From NCBI RefSeq assembly GCF_000003195.3, contig NW_018396415.1, positions 162,792 through 226,791 of the forward strand: DNA of 64,000 bases, read 5' to 3'. The DNA is from Sorghum bicolor (taxonomy: Eukaryota; Streptophyta; Magnoliopsida; Poales; Poaceae). This document shows positions 44,240 through 57,400 of this stretch, one piece after another. The notes beneath the pieces were generated by a model. That model saw nothing but the letters and a program-made list of their open reading frames with translations. It searched no databases and was not told the origin of the DNA. Position 1 is the stretch's first letter. Each line of letters starts with the position of its first letter. The translations under genes and the position numbers were made by a program.

Positions 44240-47200
44240 TGTGGCAGAACCTCCTAAGTGTTTGGGCCCACCGACACCTGCCATTGTCCTAAGGACCTCT
44301 GACGGTGATGCCGGGAGTCCTCCCACTTTAGAAGTCCGATGAGCATTGCTGGACGCTCATTCCACTGCTACCTGTGGCGTACCAAGCTGGCTCGTCCTGA
44401 CCACTGGTAATGGTCAAACAACGAGAACTGTTTCTTCTCGCCCTTACAGGATAGCAAGTGGCCACCTTAACACCAGGATCATTCGTTGCGAAGATAAAGC
44501 AGTAACTTAACGACACAAGACCAAAATAATATTTCAGAGTGAAACAGCGGATGTATTACATAACTTAATTTACAAAAAGGGTTCTTCCAAATAGTAGAGT
44601 GTTATTACAAGCCTGGTCCAGCGGAGCAACTGAAACTTTAGTACAGACAGAACAAATTTACAGACCCTGCCCATGGGTCGCGCTCACTCTTCTTCGTCGT
44701 CAACCTCGACGACGGTCACACAACAGGGTCCGAAACAAGTCGGCTCCTGAGCTTCACCTGCAACAGGGGTATTGAAACCCTGAGTACGGGAGTACTCAAC
44801 AAGACTTATCCGACGGGAAAAGAGGAGAATTTAGGGATGCAGGCTTAGGGTAGACAAGGGGTGGCTGAGCAAGGAGCCAAAGTGTTTTGCGTAAAAGCTT
44901 ACTAGTAGTGCATCCTTATTTTCAAGTTTTACCCCGAATTCCTCCCTCACAGAGGCAGAGGAATTCGAGGATAGTCTATCTGTTTGTTCCCCACAGACGA
45001 ATCCGTGAGTTCCTAGTCCTATCATTAAGTATTATTTATTGATGGTCATAGCTTCATGTCGCTATGAGTCCGGGAATTGGGATCCGAACCTCATGAGACA
45101 TTTTCCTTTTTCTCATTTTATCACTTAGTTGCATATTTAACTACGATGAGGGTCGAAGGAATTGAGTCTCCCAATCGGGGAGCAACGACGATTCGAATCG
45201 CTTAGCAATCCAGCTGGAGTTCCTAACCACCCGACATATGTAGAACCAAATCTTGCATATATCAACCCAAGTCAGGCTCTCCCCAAATTTGACCAGGTTC
45301 GCGGCACCCGAGAGCACAGTACCCCACCATCCTACAGCCGATCTAGATGTTTTCCGGTCATCTCAGATCCGTAAGGTGGGCACACGTTACTCTCGCCATC
45401 TTTCCACTCCCAGTGCGCGAGTAGCTGTTCGCGTCGAGGGATCACAAGACCGGGCTTACCGAAGGCAAGTGGCTAGTACTATAAATTCTCAACCCAGCAG
45501 GCCATCAACGGACCGGTCCTTAACCGACACAGTTGGAGACACTACTTTAAGACTCCATTCTTAAAGCAAGTCCACCGACCGGTCTCAAATTGAAACATCA
45601 TTGATCGTAAGTGTATCCCACAACAACCCTTCAAACTTTCTTGTTTAAAAACCTATCTAGTGGCAGGGCTAAGCATCGCTACGCAGTTTTAAAATAAAAC
45701 AGGTGTCAAGGGCAGGATACAGATATCAAGGTAGTAAATGCAGCAAGTAGGTTAACCCAATTCTCAACTACCTAATGCAGCATTTTCAATTCATAAGTGA
45801 TAAAAGATTTAAAACATCCAAGGAGGGGTTAATGCATCCGGGGCTTGCCTTGGTTGTAGGGCAGAGAGGGACCCTCGGAGACTTCCCAAGTCTCGGATCC
45901 GACTTCCTCGAACGGAGCACCGACCTCGGGGTTCGGTTCAACGGGCGCTCCTTCGGTCACGTGCACTATACGCAAAATGATGAATGCTCATGATATGCGT
46001 ATGACAATTATGCAAGAAGGGCCAAATCAAGTACAATTTGTCTTCCCAATGCAATATAGAATAATCAATAAATAAAGTTGTTTAATAACCTATTGTTTTT
46101 ACCCAAGAGGTTGCATCTGTAAACTAAGACTTTACTTAATTCATAATTATCTTAAATTAAGTAATTATTAAACCTATTTACCTTAATTAATTCTTAATTA
46201 ATTACTAATGACAGTAATTAAGCATTAAGGCTAAACAATAATTAAATGCCAAAGGTCATTAGGGTTAATGACCTCAGGTCATCACCTAATCCAAAATCAC
46301 TCAACCCTAATTATGAGGACCTAAATAACCACTATTTAATTATTTTGGAATTATTACTTAAGTGTTAAATAAGGGTTTATTAATATTTTAAACAAACATT
46401 ATCCAAATGCCACCAAATTTTGTGGGGAGCCAGGGAACAATATTCAGAGGCATCTCACAATTTTTGGTGATTTTTGGACATACTAACAAATTATTAAAAA
46501 TCATACAAGTTTTATTTGCTAATTAAAAGGGCAAATTTTTACAGACATGTAAACTACCAGAAAACAGAACTTAATATTTTTCTTGGGTTCTATTTATTTC
46601 AGAGAATCTACACAAAAATTTCCATGATTTTTGGATTAACACACGAATTATTACACAAATTCAAACATTCAGCAACAATTTGCATAAAAGGAAAAAGGAA
46701 AAGATTTTCCGCGCGGCGGGCGGCCTGGAACTTGGCCCGCAAGCCAGCCCACGCGCGCTCGGCCTGCTCACGCGCCGCGCAGACGGCCCGCTTGGACACG
46801 GCCAAATCGGCCCGGGGGCGCTCCCGCGCGGACGGCGCGTGCTGCCCCCTCTTCTCACGCAGACACTGACGGGCGGGTCCCGCCCGTCAGCTTCGCCTCC
46901 TACCTCGCGCCACCGCTCCGGCGAACTCCACCGCAACACCGGTGAGACCCCGGCTCCCGCGGTGAGGTGCGCTAGTTTCTCCAGATCCTTGCGCACCCGT
47001 AGAGCTCCTTTACCCCTGCTCTCTCCTACTCTAGCTGCCCCGGCCACGGACGCGGCGGACGGCCGCCTCGGCCAGACGAACACCGATCACCACACTTGAG
47101 TAGAACGCTAACTGAGCAGCGCAAGAGCATCAGTAGCTCACCGCGATCCCAAAGGAGCAAGAAACAGTGGCGGAGAAGCTCTGGGTGACGCTGCCCACGG

Positions 47201-48371
47201 TGAGGCGCTCGCGGCGGAGCTCCGGCCGGGTTTGGGGAAGAACGGTTCGGTGCGGAGTTGTAGAAAGGTAGAGCTTGCGCTCGGGGACGCAACGGATAGC
47301 GGAGAACTAGGCGAAGCTGGTAGAGTGCTCGGGGAAGATGGGAAGGGATCAACCGAGGCGAGAATTGAAGGCGCAGAGGGGTCGCCGGAGTTGGGTGAGG
47401 GGAAGAAAATAAAGCGGCCGCTCAGGGGAAACATCGAGGAGAGGGGATGAGTACGCCGGGGTCGTGTCCACTTCACGGCGGCTCTGCGCGGCCAAGCAGC
47501 TGCGTGGCCGGTGCGTGGCAGCGCGCGCGAGAGCGGCGCCTGCCCGCCCTGCAACCGGGGTGGACGAGCTCGTGATCCCCTTGGATCACTGTAGCTCTCC
47601 CTTATCTCCTCTCTTTTGTCCCCTTGCGAAAATCAGCCAAAATTTGAACTAAAGTCCAAATTCCACCAAAACAAAAATTGTGCCAAAATTTGTAAGCTAC
47701 AAATCGTATTTGGGTGTCCCAAGCTGATTCTCACTGGAAATAGGTTAATTTTGCCAGACAGTTTGAAAATCAAACTCAAACCAAAGAAATTCCAAATTTT
47801 TGAATTGGGGCAAAACAGAATTTCCAAAATTACTTTTGATTTTGTATAACAACTTGAAAAACTCCCAACATGAAAGTTGCTCAACTTTTTGTGCTCTACA
47901 ACTTTCATGTTGACCACTTTTCAAAATTCCAAATGGATTTTGAATTGGGCTTTTAAGTTGGAAAAGGGGACACTTTCTGGAAATCTGTATTTTCAAAATT
48001 ACTTTGAATTTTGTATTGAAACTTCAAAAACTCAAAACACCAAAGTTGTACATCTTGCCAAAAGCTACAACTTTGCTTTTGAACTCAACCTCAAATTTTG
48101 CTTAGTTTTTGACTTATGTAAAAGGGGACAAATCTAGGATCCAGAAATCAGGGTTTCCCCCCTTAGCTTTTCGGAAAACTTCCACCCTAGGGTTTTAGCA
48201 ATCACACAAGCAACAACACACCACAGAAGCACACTCTACTTCCCTAAGCTCAAGCAATCAAAGTAAACTTATTTTAAGTTGATGCATACTAATGTGCTTT
48301 AACAATTATGCTTTGCAATGCTCATGATGACATGATCCGTTGTTAGTAACCGTAACATCAAAGATGTTACA
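44240..48371 (-). repeat. E 3' LTR
   Basis: 4132 bp, unusually long. Composition is patchy: AT-rich 46070-46700 and 47630-48120, GC-rich CpG-dense 46710-47560. The GC block contains several long chance ORFs on both strands but no recognised domain, and may be the promoter/leader part. A perfect 14-bp inverted repeat lies at 47866-47879/47899-47912. The terminus forms GTAACATC-AAA-GATGTTAC (48352-48370). Confidence 0.95.
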
Positions 48372-48392
48372 GCCCTTCCCCCTTAAAGAAAT
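48372..48392 (-). promoter_or_regulatory. E polypurine tract
   Basis: The minus strand reads TTTCTTTAAGGGGGAAGGGC immediately before the LTR start TGTAAC. A purine run in this place is the expected plus-strand primer. Confidence 0.8.
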
Positions 48393-48575
48393 CTCGTCCC
48401 CGAGATTTAAAACCTTAGGGTAAATAATGGAAAAGGAAATTTGTCAAAACTCTTTCATCTTCAACTTTTCCATAAGGCAAGGGGTTGGGGAGAATACTTC
48501 ATTATATGCATATATGTACATTAAGTACATGGCTTTGGCGACTCTGTTTCTTCACTGGAGTACACTCTCTAATTA

Positions 48576-51500
48576 TCATATGTTGTCCTGAAGAGAAGCA
48601 TGGAATTCAGGAAAATTCTCTAGCAAGAAATCTTCAGATTCCCAGGTGGCTTCTTCCTCAGAGTGCTGGCTCCATTGTACCTTATACCATTTGGTGGTTG
48701 TCCTTCGAGTAACTCTAGCTTTTTGATCCAGTACTCGGATAGGATATTCCGAATAAGTTAGATCTGGTTCAAGCTTTACATCTTCAATATTTTGAACTCG
48801 ATCTGGTACCCGAAGACACTTTTTCAGTTGAGACACATGGAACACATTATGTACCCCGGATAATCGTTCGGGCAGTTTAAGGCGGTAAGCGACTTGTCCA
48901 CATCGGTCAATAATGGGAAATGGACCAATGTAACGAGGCGCTAACTTGCCTTTAACACCAAAACGATTTACTCCTTTCATTGGGGATACTTTCAAATACA
49001 CATGATCACCTTTGGCGAACTTTAATGGTCGACGTCTTTTATCAGCGTAACTTTTCTGTCGGGACTGAGCAACTTTCAAGTTATTTTGGATTTGTTTCAC
49101 TTGGTTCTCAGTCTCTTTCACTAAGTCAACTCCGAAGAACCATCTTTCTCCAGGTTCTGACCAGTGTAATGGAGTTCGACATCGGCGACCATACAGTGCC
49201 TTAAAGGGAGCCATTTTGATACTCTCTTGATAGCTATTATTGTAGGAAAATTCTGCTAGAGGCAAGCAGTCATCCCACTTATCTGGAAAATTCAGGGCAC
49301 AAGATCTTAATAGATCTTCTAGGGTTTGATTTACCCTTTCAGTTTGCCCACCGGTTTGAGGGTGGTAGGCTGTGCTGTATAAAAGCTTAGTGCCCAAGGA
49401 CTCATGTAAACATTTCCAGAATTGGGAGACAAATTGTGTGCCTCTATCTGACACTATTGTCTTTGGCACCCCATGCAGACTTAGGATACGGTCGAAATAA
49501 ATCTTAGCATAGGTGGAGGCAGGATACAATAGCTTTACCGGTAGAAAATGTGCTGTTTTGGTGAGACGATCTACTATGACCCAAATGGAATCAAAGCCCT
49601 TGGCCGTCTTGGGCAATCCTACTATGAAATCCATACTTATGTCATCCCATTTCCATGCGGGGATAGGCAAAGGTTGCAACTCCCCAGCGGATTTGAGATG
49701 AATGGCTTTGACCTTTCGACAGGTGTCACATTGGGCCACATAGCGAGCTATTTCTATCTTCATTTTTGTCCACCAAAACCTTTGCTTCAGGTCCTGATAC
49801 ATCTTATTGCTTCCCGGATGAATAGAATACCTCGTGCTATGAGCTTCATCTAGGATTTGCTGACGTAGCTCAGGTACCTTTGGAACCACTAACCGGTTCT
49901 TGAACCAGATTACTCCCGCATCATCCACTTTAAAGTCTGTGGGTGCTCTATTAGAAATCTTCTCTTTAAGATGTCTCATGCCTTTGTTTTCTTTTTGTGC
50001 CTTTATGATTTGAGCCTCGAGATTGAAATCAATCTTTATATTGGAAAGGCTTCCTTGGGAAATCATTTCTATTCCCAAGTTCTCTAGCTCTTGGCACAAA
50101 GTTATATCCCTAGGCGTCACTGTTAAGCAATTACAGTGAGCCTTACGACTGAGGGCATCCGCTACTACATTTGCCTTGCCAGGGTGATAATGCACCTCAA
50201 GGTCGTAATCTTTAATTAGTTCTAGCCACCTTCGCTGGCGCATGTTAAGCTCAGTTTGAGTAAAGATATACTTCAAGCTTTTGTGATCTGTATATAGATG
50301 ACATGTGTTTCCCAACAAATAATGACGCCAGATCTTTAATGCATGTACCACGGCGGCTAGTTCGAGATCATGGGTCGGGTAATTCTCTTCATGAGGTTTG
50401 AGTTGTCTGGAAGCATATGCAATTACGCGACCCCCCTGCATCAGCACACAGCCTAATCCGATTCCTGATGCGTCACAATATACATCAAAGGGTTTTTCAA
50501 TATCTGGCTGGGCTAAGACAGGTGCAGTTGTCAACAACCTTTTCAGAGTCTGAAAAGCTTGCTCACATTGGGGTGACCAAACAAATTTTGTTTGATTTTT
50601 GAGCAAGGTTGTGATTGGTTTGGCGACTCTGGAAAAGTCCGGGATAAAACGACGGTAATATCCCGCCATGCCCAGAAAACTACGGACCTCATGTACCGTA
50701 GTCGGGGGTTTCCAATTCAACACATCTTCTACCTTGCCTGGGTCTACAGCGACTCCTTCCCCTGATAATACATGACCCAGGAAATGGACTTTGTCCAGCC
50801 AGAACTCACATTTGCTGAACTTGGCATATAGCTGATGCTCCCTAAGACGGGTCAGCACGATTCTCAAGTGTTCAGCATGTTCCTTCTTAGTTTTGGAGTA
50901 AATCAAGATGTCATCGATGAAGACGACCACAAATTTGTCTAGTTCTGGCATGAAGACAGAGTTCATCAGGTACATAAAATGGGCCGGTGCATTGGTCAAC
51001 CCAAACGACATCACCAAGTACTCATACAGCCCATAACGGGTTGTAAAAGCTGTCTTGGGTACATCTTCCGGCCTAATTTTAATTTGGTGGTACCCTGATC
51101 TCAAATCAATTTTTGAGAACACTTTGGCCCCAGCTAGCTGGTCAAACAATAAGTCAATGCGGGGCAAAGGGTACTTGTTCTTAATCGTCACCTCATTTAG
51201 AGGACGATAGTCGACACACAGCCTTAATGTCTGATCTTTCTTCTTCACAAACAAGGCTGGGCAACCCCATGGAGAAGAACTGGGCTGAATAAAACCCTTC
51301 TGCAACAACTCTTGTAATTGGGCTTTTAATTCGGCCAGCTCTTTCGGTGCCATTCTGTAGGCCCTTCGAGATATTGGGGCCGTTCCTGGTTTCAATTCTA
51401 TACTGAATTGTACATCCCGGTCCGGAGGCAGACCTGGTAAGTCTTCAGGAAATACATCCGGGAAATCTCGAACTACCGGGATATCTTTAACTTCAGACAC

Positions 51501-53108
51501 ATTAGCGGCATGAACTTGCCCAATTGTCCGTTTGGGAGTAACTAATTGGATTAGCAAGTAGGAATTCTCATTGGGCAATGGGATTTTAATAGTTCGGTGC
51601 AAAGTGTCTAGCACAACGCCTCGTTGCGCCATCCAGTTCATGCCTAAGATGACATCAATCTCTTGGTCCTTAAGAACAATCATGCTAGTAGGAAAATTGT
51701 ACCCACCAAATTCGATGGGTACTTGGTGAACCATTTCTTTAGACATCAGCCGTCCTCCTGGCGACTGTATATAAAAATGATCTTGCGTTTCCCCAATGGG
51801 TATGTCATGCTTTAACACAAAGGTGCGATTGATAAATGTATGAGATGCACCAGAATCAAAGAGCATTAAAGCAGGATGCTTCGCAACAGGAAACGTACCC
51901 ATCATCACTGGTTCACCCTCTGGAATTGTCTCCACTTCAGTATGGAAGACTTGCCCTGTCTTCTTTACCGGTCTACCTTTCTGTACCTGTTGCCCTTTTT
52001 GAACCCCAGTTCTGAACTGACTCGGCTGGGGTTGGCCCATAGGTGGCCTTGGAAAGGTAGGGTTGGTTTGGCGGGGAAAAGGGCAATCTTTAGAGAAATG
52101 CCCAGGCTTACCACAATTGAAGCAAGGGTAATTGTGGCTGGGCGGAGCAATAGGGCGAACACCCGGGGCGTTCGGCTGGCGTGGTGCAAAAGCGATGGCA
52201 GTAGGTCGAGAGTATACCTGCTGCCCGGGTCTGTACTGTGGAGGGGAGAAAGGACCACGATAAGATGACGGCGCTTGGAAACGTCCGTGGCCCTGTGGAT
52301 GATAAATGATCCTCTGGCGCTTTTGACCGCGACCAGAGAAAGAAGAGGAAGCAGCCTTCTTCTTGGCTTCCTTATGTTTCCTATTCTTTTCCTCAGAGGC
52401 GATGGCAATATTTACCGCCTCATAGAAAGTAGCATTTTGGCAAGTGGTCATCATGGTCTGAAGTTTAGTATTTAGACCACGCATGAAACAGGCTTTCTTC
52501 TTTCTGTCAGTGTTCACATGATCCGTGGCATATTGAGAGAGATGATTAAACCTTGCCACGTATTCCATAACACTCTTATCGCCTTGCTGCAAGGCGAGAA
52601 ACTCTTCGGCCTTCATGGCCATGAGCCCTTCGGGGATGTAGTGGGCGCGAAACGCGTCCCTAAACTCGGTCCAGGTAACTTGGTGTCCGGGAGCTTGAAT
52701 AGCTAAAAAGTTCTCCCACCAGGCACCTGCAGCTCCCCGAAGCTGCTGAGCTGCAAATAAGGGTTTCTGAGTTTCTGAACACTGAATCAAACTGAACTTA
52801 TGCTCCATGGTTCGGAGCCAGTCATCCGCTTCTAAAGGCTCATCGGCCTTAGTGAACACCGGGGGCCTGGTCTCGGTAAAGTCCACATACCGAGCCTCTC
52901 CGTCCCCGTTGCGCGATGCCCTGAAGTTTGGAGCAGGGTGTGGTTGACGCTGTGCTAGCTCGCGCAGCAAGCGAGCATTGTCAGTTGTGGCACTTAACAA
53001 GACAGCAATGGCGTCAGCCAAAGAAGGTGGAGCAGGTGGAGGGTTGGGGATATCATCCCCTCCCTGGGATGTCCCAGCCCCATCGGATCCGCGAGTACGC
53101 ATCGGCAT
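48576..53108 (-). CDS. E: Gag-Pol polyprotein with chromodomain
   Basis: 1510 codons, intact. Gag about 60-250; CCHC knuckle [14 protein letters not shown] 329-342; protease DSGA 418-421; RT about 590-760 with FIDD 730-733; RNase H from about 875 (VYCDASG); integrase HHCC about 1090-1130 and triad D1160, D1221, E1257 with 35 residues between the last two; GPF motif about 1394; chromodomain about 1451-1501 (YPIRVLDQ ... KWYKVQW ... ATWESEDFL). Chromodomains of this group steer integration towards modified chromatin. The ATG at 53108 has a weak context and sits directly after CAG, a possible splice acceptor. It is the second ORF on the RNA, in another frame from the first. Confidence 0.96.
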   Translation of the reverse strand: MPMRTRGSDGAGTSQGGDDIPNPPPAPPSLADAIAVLLSATTDNARLLRELAQRQPHPAPNFRASRNGDGEARYVDFTETRPPVFTKADEPLEADDWLRTMEHKFSLIQCSETQKPLFAAQQLRGAAGAWWENFLAIQAPGHQVTWTEFRDAFRAHYIPEGLMAMKAEEFLALQQGDKSVMEYVARFNHLSQYATDHVNTDRKKKACFMRGLNTKLQTMMTTCQNATFYEAVNIAIASEEKNRKHKEAKKKAASSSFSGRGQKRQRIIYHPQGHGRFQAPSSYRGPFSPPQYRPGQQVYSRPTAIAFAPRQPNAPGVRPIAPPSHNYPCFNCGKPGHFSKDCPFPRQTNPTFPRPPMGQPQPSQFRTGVQKGQQVQKGRPVKKTGQVFHTEVETIPEGEPVMMGTFPVAKHPALMLFDSGASHTFINRTFVLKHDIPIGETQDHFYIQSPGGRLMSKEMVHQVPIEFGGYNFPTSMIVLKDQEIDVILGMNWMAQRGVVLDTLHRTIKIPLPNENSYLLIQLVTPKRTIGQVHAANVSEVKDIPVVRDFPDVFPEDLPGLPPDRDVQFSIELKPGTAPISRRAYRMAPKELAELKAQLQELLQKGFIQPSSSPWGCPALFVKKKDQTLRLCVDYRPLNEVTIKNKYPLPRIDLLFDQLAGAKVFSKIDLRSGYHQIKIRPEDVPKTAFTTRYGLYEYLVMSFGLTNAPAHFMYLMNSVFMPELDKFVVVFIDDILIYSKTKKEHAEHLRIVLTRLREHQLYAKFSKCEFWLDKVHFLGHVLSGEGVAVDPGKVEDVLNWKPPTTVHEVRSFLGMAGYYRRFIPDFSRVAKPITTLLKNQTKFVWSPQCEQAFQTLKRLLTTAPVLAQPDIEKPFDVYCDASGIGLGCVLMQGGRVIAYASRQLKPHEENYPTHDLELAAVVHALKIWRHYLLGNTCHLYTDHKSLKYIFTQTELNMRQRRWLELIKDYDLEVHYHPGKANVVADALSRKAHCNCLTVTPRDITLCQELENLGIEMISQGSLSNIKIDFNLEAQIIKAQKENKGMRHLKEKISNRAPTDFKVDDAGVIWFKNRLVVPKVPELRQQILDEAHSTRYSIHPGSNKMYQDLKQRFWWTKMKIEIARYVAQCDTCRKVKAIHLKSAGELQPLPIPAWKWDDISMDFIVGLPKTAKGFDSIWVIVDRLTKTAHFLPVKLLYPASTYAKIYFDRILSLHGVPKTIVSDRGTQFVSQFWKCLHESLGTKLLYSTAYHPQTGGQTERVNQTLEDLLRSCALNFPDKWDDCLPLAEFSYNNSYQESIKMAPFKALYGRRCRTPLHWSEPGERWFFGVDLVKETENQVKQIQNNLKVAQSRQKSYADKRRRPLKFAKGDHVYLKVSPMKGVNRFGVKGKLAPRYIGPFPIIDRCGQVAYRLKLPERLSGVHNVFHVSQLKKCLRVPDRVQNIEDVKLEPDLTYSEYPIRVLDQKARVTRRTTTKWYKVQWSQHSEEEATWESEDFLLENFPEFHASLQDNI

Positions 53109-53323
53109 CTGTTACAAGAATCGTAGATACCTGTTACCACGTAAGATTCATAACACAGAACATATCTTACATTCTTCCATTCACTTATTAAACATTAGTT
53201 AGATACACACCAAGAGTAAACAAGTACAACTTTTCAAACCAAAAGAGAACTTATAGCACAAACCCGAACCCCACTACGGCAAGCTAAGACCCCTACAACG
53301 ACGTTGCCCTCGGTTTCACCGAA

Positions 53324-54028
53324 CTAATCGGTGTGGCCAGAGCTGTAGCCCGGGTCATCATTGCCATCATCTTGATTACCCCCTGGGTTGTGGTCATCGG
53401 GGTCGGACTCCTCTCCATCACTGAGGCCTGGATCGGGTTCTCCATCGTCTGCCAGCTCGCCATCCGTATCCATTTCTCCTTCGCCGGGAGGTGGATGGAG
53501 TTGATGATACAGATTAAAGGCAATATCACGATACTGCATAGCCAAGTCATTGACTGTATCCAAGTGATGTGCCAGCTCCAGTTTCTCCAGCTGGAGCTGG
53601 TCCTCTCGTTGCCACGCGACATCCCGTTGTGCGGTGACCGTGGCCGCCATCTTCACATACAAATCCTTAAGATACTTTGCCTTGCCCAACTTTGCGTTCA
53701 TCCTAGTTAGCTCATGCCTATGGGTGCTCCTAGCTTCTTCCTCTCGGGCAATGGCTGCATTCCGCTCCTCCACCATCCGGGACAACATAGCTTCACAATT
53801 TTCTGTAGCTCGTTTTTCTTTGGCCAGTTGAGCTTTAAGTTTGCCAATCTCCATAACATTGTACATTCTCTCTCTCATCACCTCAGTCAACTCGGCGGAC
53901 AACCTGTCCACCTCCTGCTGAGGCGGTGAACGGCTACTACTGGCTTGATCACTGCGTGGAGCTAGCTGATGTCGGGGAACTCCTTTTGGACCAGTCCGCT
54001 TACGCGGGGTCTGCTTCTGACGAGCCAT
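53324..54028 (-). CDS. E: extra ORF with histone H3-tail-like N-terminus
   Basis: 234 codons, same strand as gag-pol and 215 bp upstream of it. Context AGGATGGC is near optimal for plants. After Met, residues 2-16 are ARQKQTPRKRTGPKG; histone H3 starts ARTKQTARKSTGGKA. The match goes on with PRHQLA against PRKQLA after a one-residue insertion: 15 of the first 21 H3 residues, with K4, K9, K14, R2 and R8 kept but T3 and S10 changed. Residues about 37-165 look like a long coiled coil. The last 50 residues are strongly acidic (EGEMDTDGELADDGEPD...), as in some histone chaperones. No enzymatic domain is seen. Extra ORFs upstream of gag are reported for plant gypsy elements; I do not know this tail described. 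Role in chromatin targeting or evasion is inference. Confidence 0.85.
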   Translation of the reverse strand: MARQKQTPRKRTGPKGVPRHQLAPRSDQASSSRSPPQQEVDRLSAELTEVMRERMYNVMEIGKLKAQLAKEKRATENCEAMLSRMVEERNAAIAREEEARSTHRHELTRMNAKLGKAKYLKDLYVKMAATVTAQRDVAWQREDQLQLEKLELAHHLDTVNDLAMQYRDIAFNLYHQLHPPPGEGEMDTDGELADDGEPDPGLSDGEESDPDDHNPGGNQDDGNDDPGYSSGHTD

Positions 54029-54400
54029 CCTGTAGAGGGTAAGTTTAGATTAGTAAGAGAGACCTTAAAGGTTAGCAAGAATAGGATTGATTCTATTCAC
54101 CCAACCCAACAAGGAGGAAGGAACTTAACCAGTTAATACATCATGATGCATGCACGAACTTACGATTCCTACTAACAATTCGTAACAACAGTACCTTAAA
54201 TTTTTACAACATAGGGCAATACTATAGGTTGCTCCTCCATACCACTTCAAAAATTCTAAGAAAGCCTATAGACAGGGGTAGATTAGGACTAAGCACTTGG
54301 ACTCAAAATAGGCAGGTTCATAATATTAGTTCCAAACGAATTTTTGAAGTTTTTCAAAAGGTTCAGCAGTCATCTTAGCAACGAATGCTCTGATACCAGC
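54029..54400 (-). promoter_or_regulatory. E: leader, primer-binding site and possible splice signals
   Basis: TGGTATCAGAGCATT on the minus strand (54398-54384) is the classic tRNA-iMet site, two bases from the LTR. GTAAGT at 54163-54158 is a consensus donor. TTACCCTCTACAG ending at 54030 is a good acceptor one base before the extra-ORF ATG, and GTAACAG ending at 53109 abuts the gag ATG. Alternative use would expose either ORF. The intron is inferred. Confidence 0.55.
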
Positions 54401-57400
54401 TGTGGCAGAACCTCCTAAGTGTTTGGGCCCACCGACACCTGCCATTGTCCTAAGGACCTCTGACGGTGATGCCGGGAGTCCTCCCACTTTAGAAGTCCGA
54501 TGAGCATTGCTGGACGCTCATTCCACTGCTACCTGTGGCGTACCAAGCTGGCTCGTCCTGACCACTGGTAATGGTCAAACAACGAGAACTGTTTCTTCTC
54601 GCCCTTACAGGATAGCAAGTGGCCACCTTAACACCAGGATCATTCGTTGCGAAGATAAAGCAGTAACTTAACGACACAAGACCAAAATAATATTTCAGAG
54701 TGAAACAGCGGAAGTATTACATAACTTAATTTACAAAAAGGGTTCTTCCAAATAGTAGAGTGTTATTACAAGCCTGGTCCAGCGGAGCAACTGAAACTTT
54801 AGTACAGACAGAACAAATTTACAGACCCTGCCCATGGGTCGCGCTCACTCTTCTTCGTCGTCAACCTCGACGACGGTCACACAACAGGGTCCGAAACAAG
54901 TCGGCTCCTGAGCTTCACCTGCAACAGGGGTATTGAAACCCTGAGTACGGGAGTACTCAACAAGACTTATCCGACGGGAAAAGAGGAGAATTTAGGGATG
55001 CAGGCTTAGGGTAGACAAGGGGTGGCTGAGCAAGGAGCCAAAGTGTTTTGCGTAAAAGCTTACTAGTAGTGCATCCTTATTTTCAAGTTTTACCCCGAAT
55101 TCCTCCCTCACAGAGGCAGAGGAATTCGAGGATAGTCTATCTGTTTGTTCCCCACAGACGAATCCGTGAGTTCCTAGTCCTATCATTAAGTATTATTTAT
55201 TGATGGTCATAGCTTCATGTCGCTATGAGTCCGGGAATTGGGATCCGAACCTCATGAGACATTTTCCTTTTTCTCATTTTATCACTTAGTTGCATATTTA
55301 ACTACGATGAGGGTCGAAGGAATTGAGTCTCCCAATCGGGGAGCAACGACGATTCGAATCGCTTAGCAATCCAGCTGGAGTTCCTAACCACCCGACATAT
55401 GTAGAACCAAATCTTGCATATATCAACCCAAGTCAGGCTCTCCCCAAATTTGACCAGGTTCGCGGCACCCGAGAGCACAGTACCCCACCATCCTACAGCC
55501 GATCTAGATGTTTTCCGGTCATCTCAGATCCGTAAGGTGGGCACACGTTACTCTCGCCATCTTTCCACTCCCAGTGCGCGAGTAGCTGTTCGCGTCGAGG
55601 GATCACAAGACCGGGCTTACCGAAGGCAAGTGGCTAGTACTATAAATTCTCAACCCAGCAGGCCATCAACGGACCGGTCCTTAACCGACACAGTTGGAGA
55701 CACTACTTTAAGACTCCATTCTTAAAGCAAGTCCACCGACCGGTCTCAAATTGAAACATCATTGATCGTAAGTGTATCCCACAACAACTCTTCAAACTTT
55801 CTTGTTTAAAAACCTATCTAGTGGCAGGGCTAAGCATCGCTACGCAGTTTTAAAATAAAACAGGTGTCAAGGGCAGGATACAGATATCAAGGTAGTAAAT
55901 GCAGCAAGTAGGTTAACCCAATTCTCAACTACCTAATGCAGCATTTTCAATTCATAAGTGATAAAAGATTTAAAACATCCAAGGAGGGGTTAATGCATCC
56001 GGGGCTTGCCTTGGTTGCAGGGCAGAGAGGGACCCTCGGAGACTTCCCAAGTCTCGGATCCGACTTCCTCGAACGGAGCACCGACCTCGGGGTTCGGTTC
56101 AACGGGCGCTCCTTCGGTCACGTGCACTATACGCAAAATGATGAATGCTCATGATATGCGTATGACAATTATGCAAGAAGGGCCAAATCAAGTACAATTT
56201 GTCTTCCCAATGCAATATAGAATAATCAATAAATAAAGTTGTTTAATAACCTATTGTTTTTACCCAAGAGGTTGCATCTGTAAACTAAGACTTTACTTAA
56301 TTCATAATTATCTTAAATTAAGTAATTATTAAACCTATTTACCTTAATTAATTCTTAATTAATTACTAATGACAGTAATTAAGCATTAAGGCTAAACAAT
56401 AATTAAATGCCAAAGGTCATTAGGGTTAATGACCTCAGGTCATCACCTAATCCAAAATCACTCAACCCTAATTATGAGGACCTAAATAACCACTATTTAA
56501 TTATTTTGGAATTATTACTTAAGTGTTAAATAAGGGTTTATTAATATTTTAAACAAACATTATCCAAATGCCACCAAATTTTGTGGGGAGCCAGGGAACA
56601 ATATTCAGAGGCATCTCACAATTTTTGGTGATTTTTGGACATACTAACAAATTATTAAAAATCATACAAGTTTTATTTGCTAATTAAAAGGGCAAATTTT
56701 TACAGACATGTAAACTACCAGAAAACAGAACTTAATATTTTTCTTGGGTTCTATTTATTTCAGAGAATCTACACAAAAATTTCCATGATTTTTGGATTAA
56801 CACACGAATTATTACACAAATTCAAACATTCAGCAACAATTTGCATAAAAGGAAAAAGGAAAAGATTTTCCGCGCGGCGGGCGGCCTGGAACTTGGCCCG
56901 CAAGCCAGCCCACGCGCGCTCGGCCTGCTCACGCGCCGCGCAGACGGCCCGCTTGGACACGGCCAAATCGGCCCGGGGGCGCTCCCGCGCGGACGGCGCG
57001 TGCTGCCCCCTCTTCTCACGCAGACACTGACGGGCGGGTCCCGCCCGTCAGCTTCGCCTCCTACCTCGCGCCACCGCTCCGGCGAACTCCACCGCAACAC
57101 CGGTGAGACCCCGGCTCCCGCGGTGAGGTGCGCTAGTTTCTCCAGATCCTTGCGCACCCGTAGAGCTCCTTTACCCCTGCTCTCTCCTACTCTAGCTGCC
57201 CCGGCCACGGACGCGGCGGACGGCCGCCTCGGCCAGACGAACACCGATCACCACACTTGAGTAGAACGCTAACTGAGCAGCGCAAGAGCATCAGTAGCTC
57301 ACCGCGATCCCAAAGGAGCAAGAAACAGTGGCGGAGAAGCTCTGGGTGACGCTGCCCACGGTGAGGCGCTCGCGGCGGAGCTCCGGCCGGGTTTGGGGAA

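Noticed and set aside
46661..47554. Minus-strand ORFs of about 140 codons in the GC-rich part of the E LTR, repeated at 56822-57715
   Set aside because: High GC suppresses stops in all frames; several frames are open at once and no domain is recognisable.
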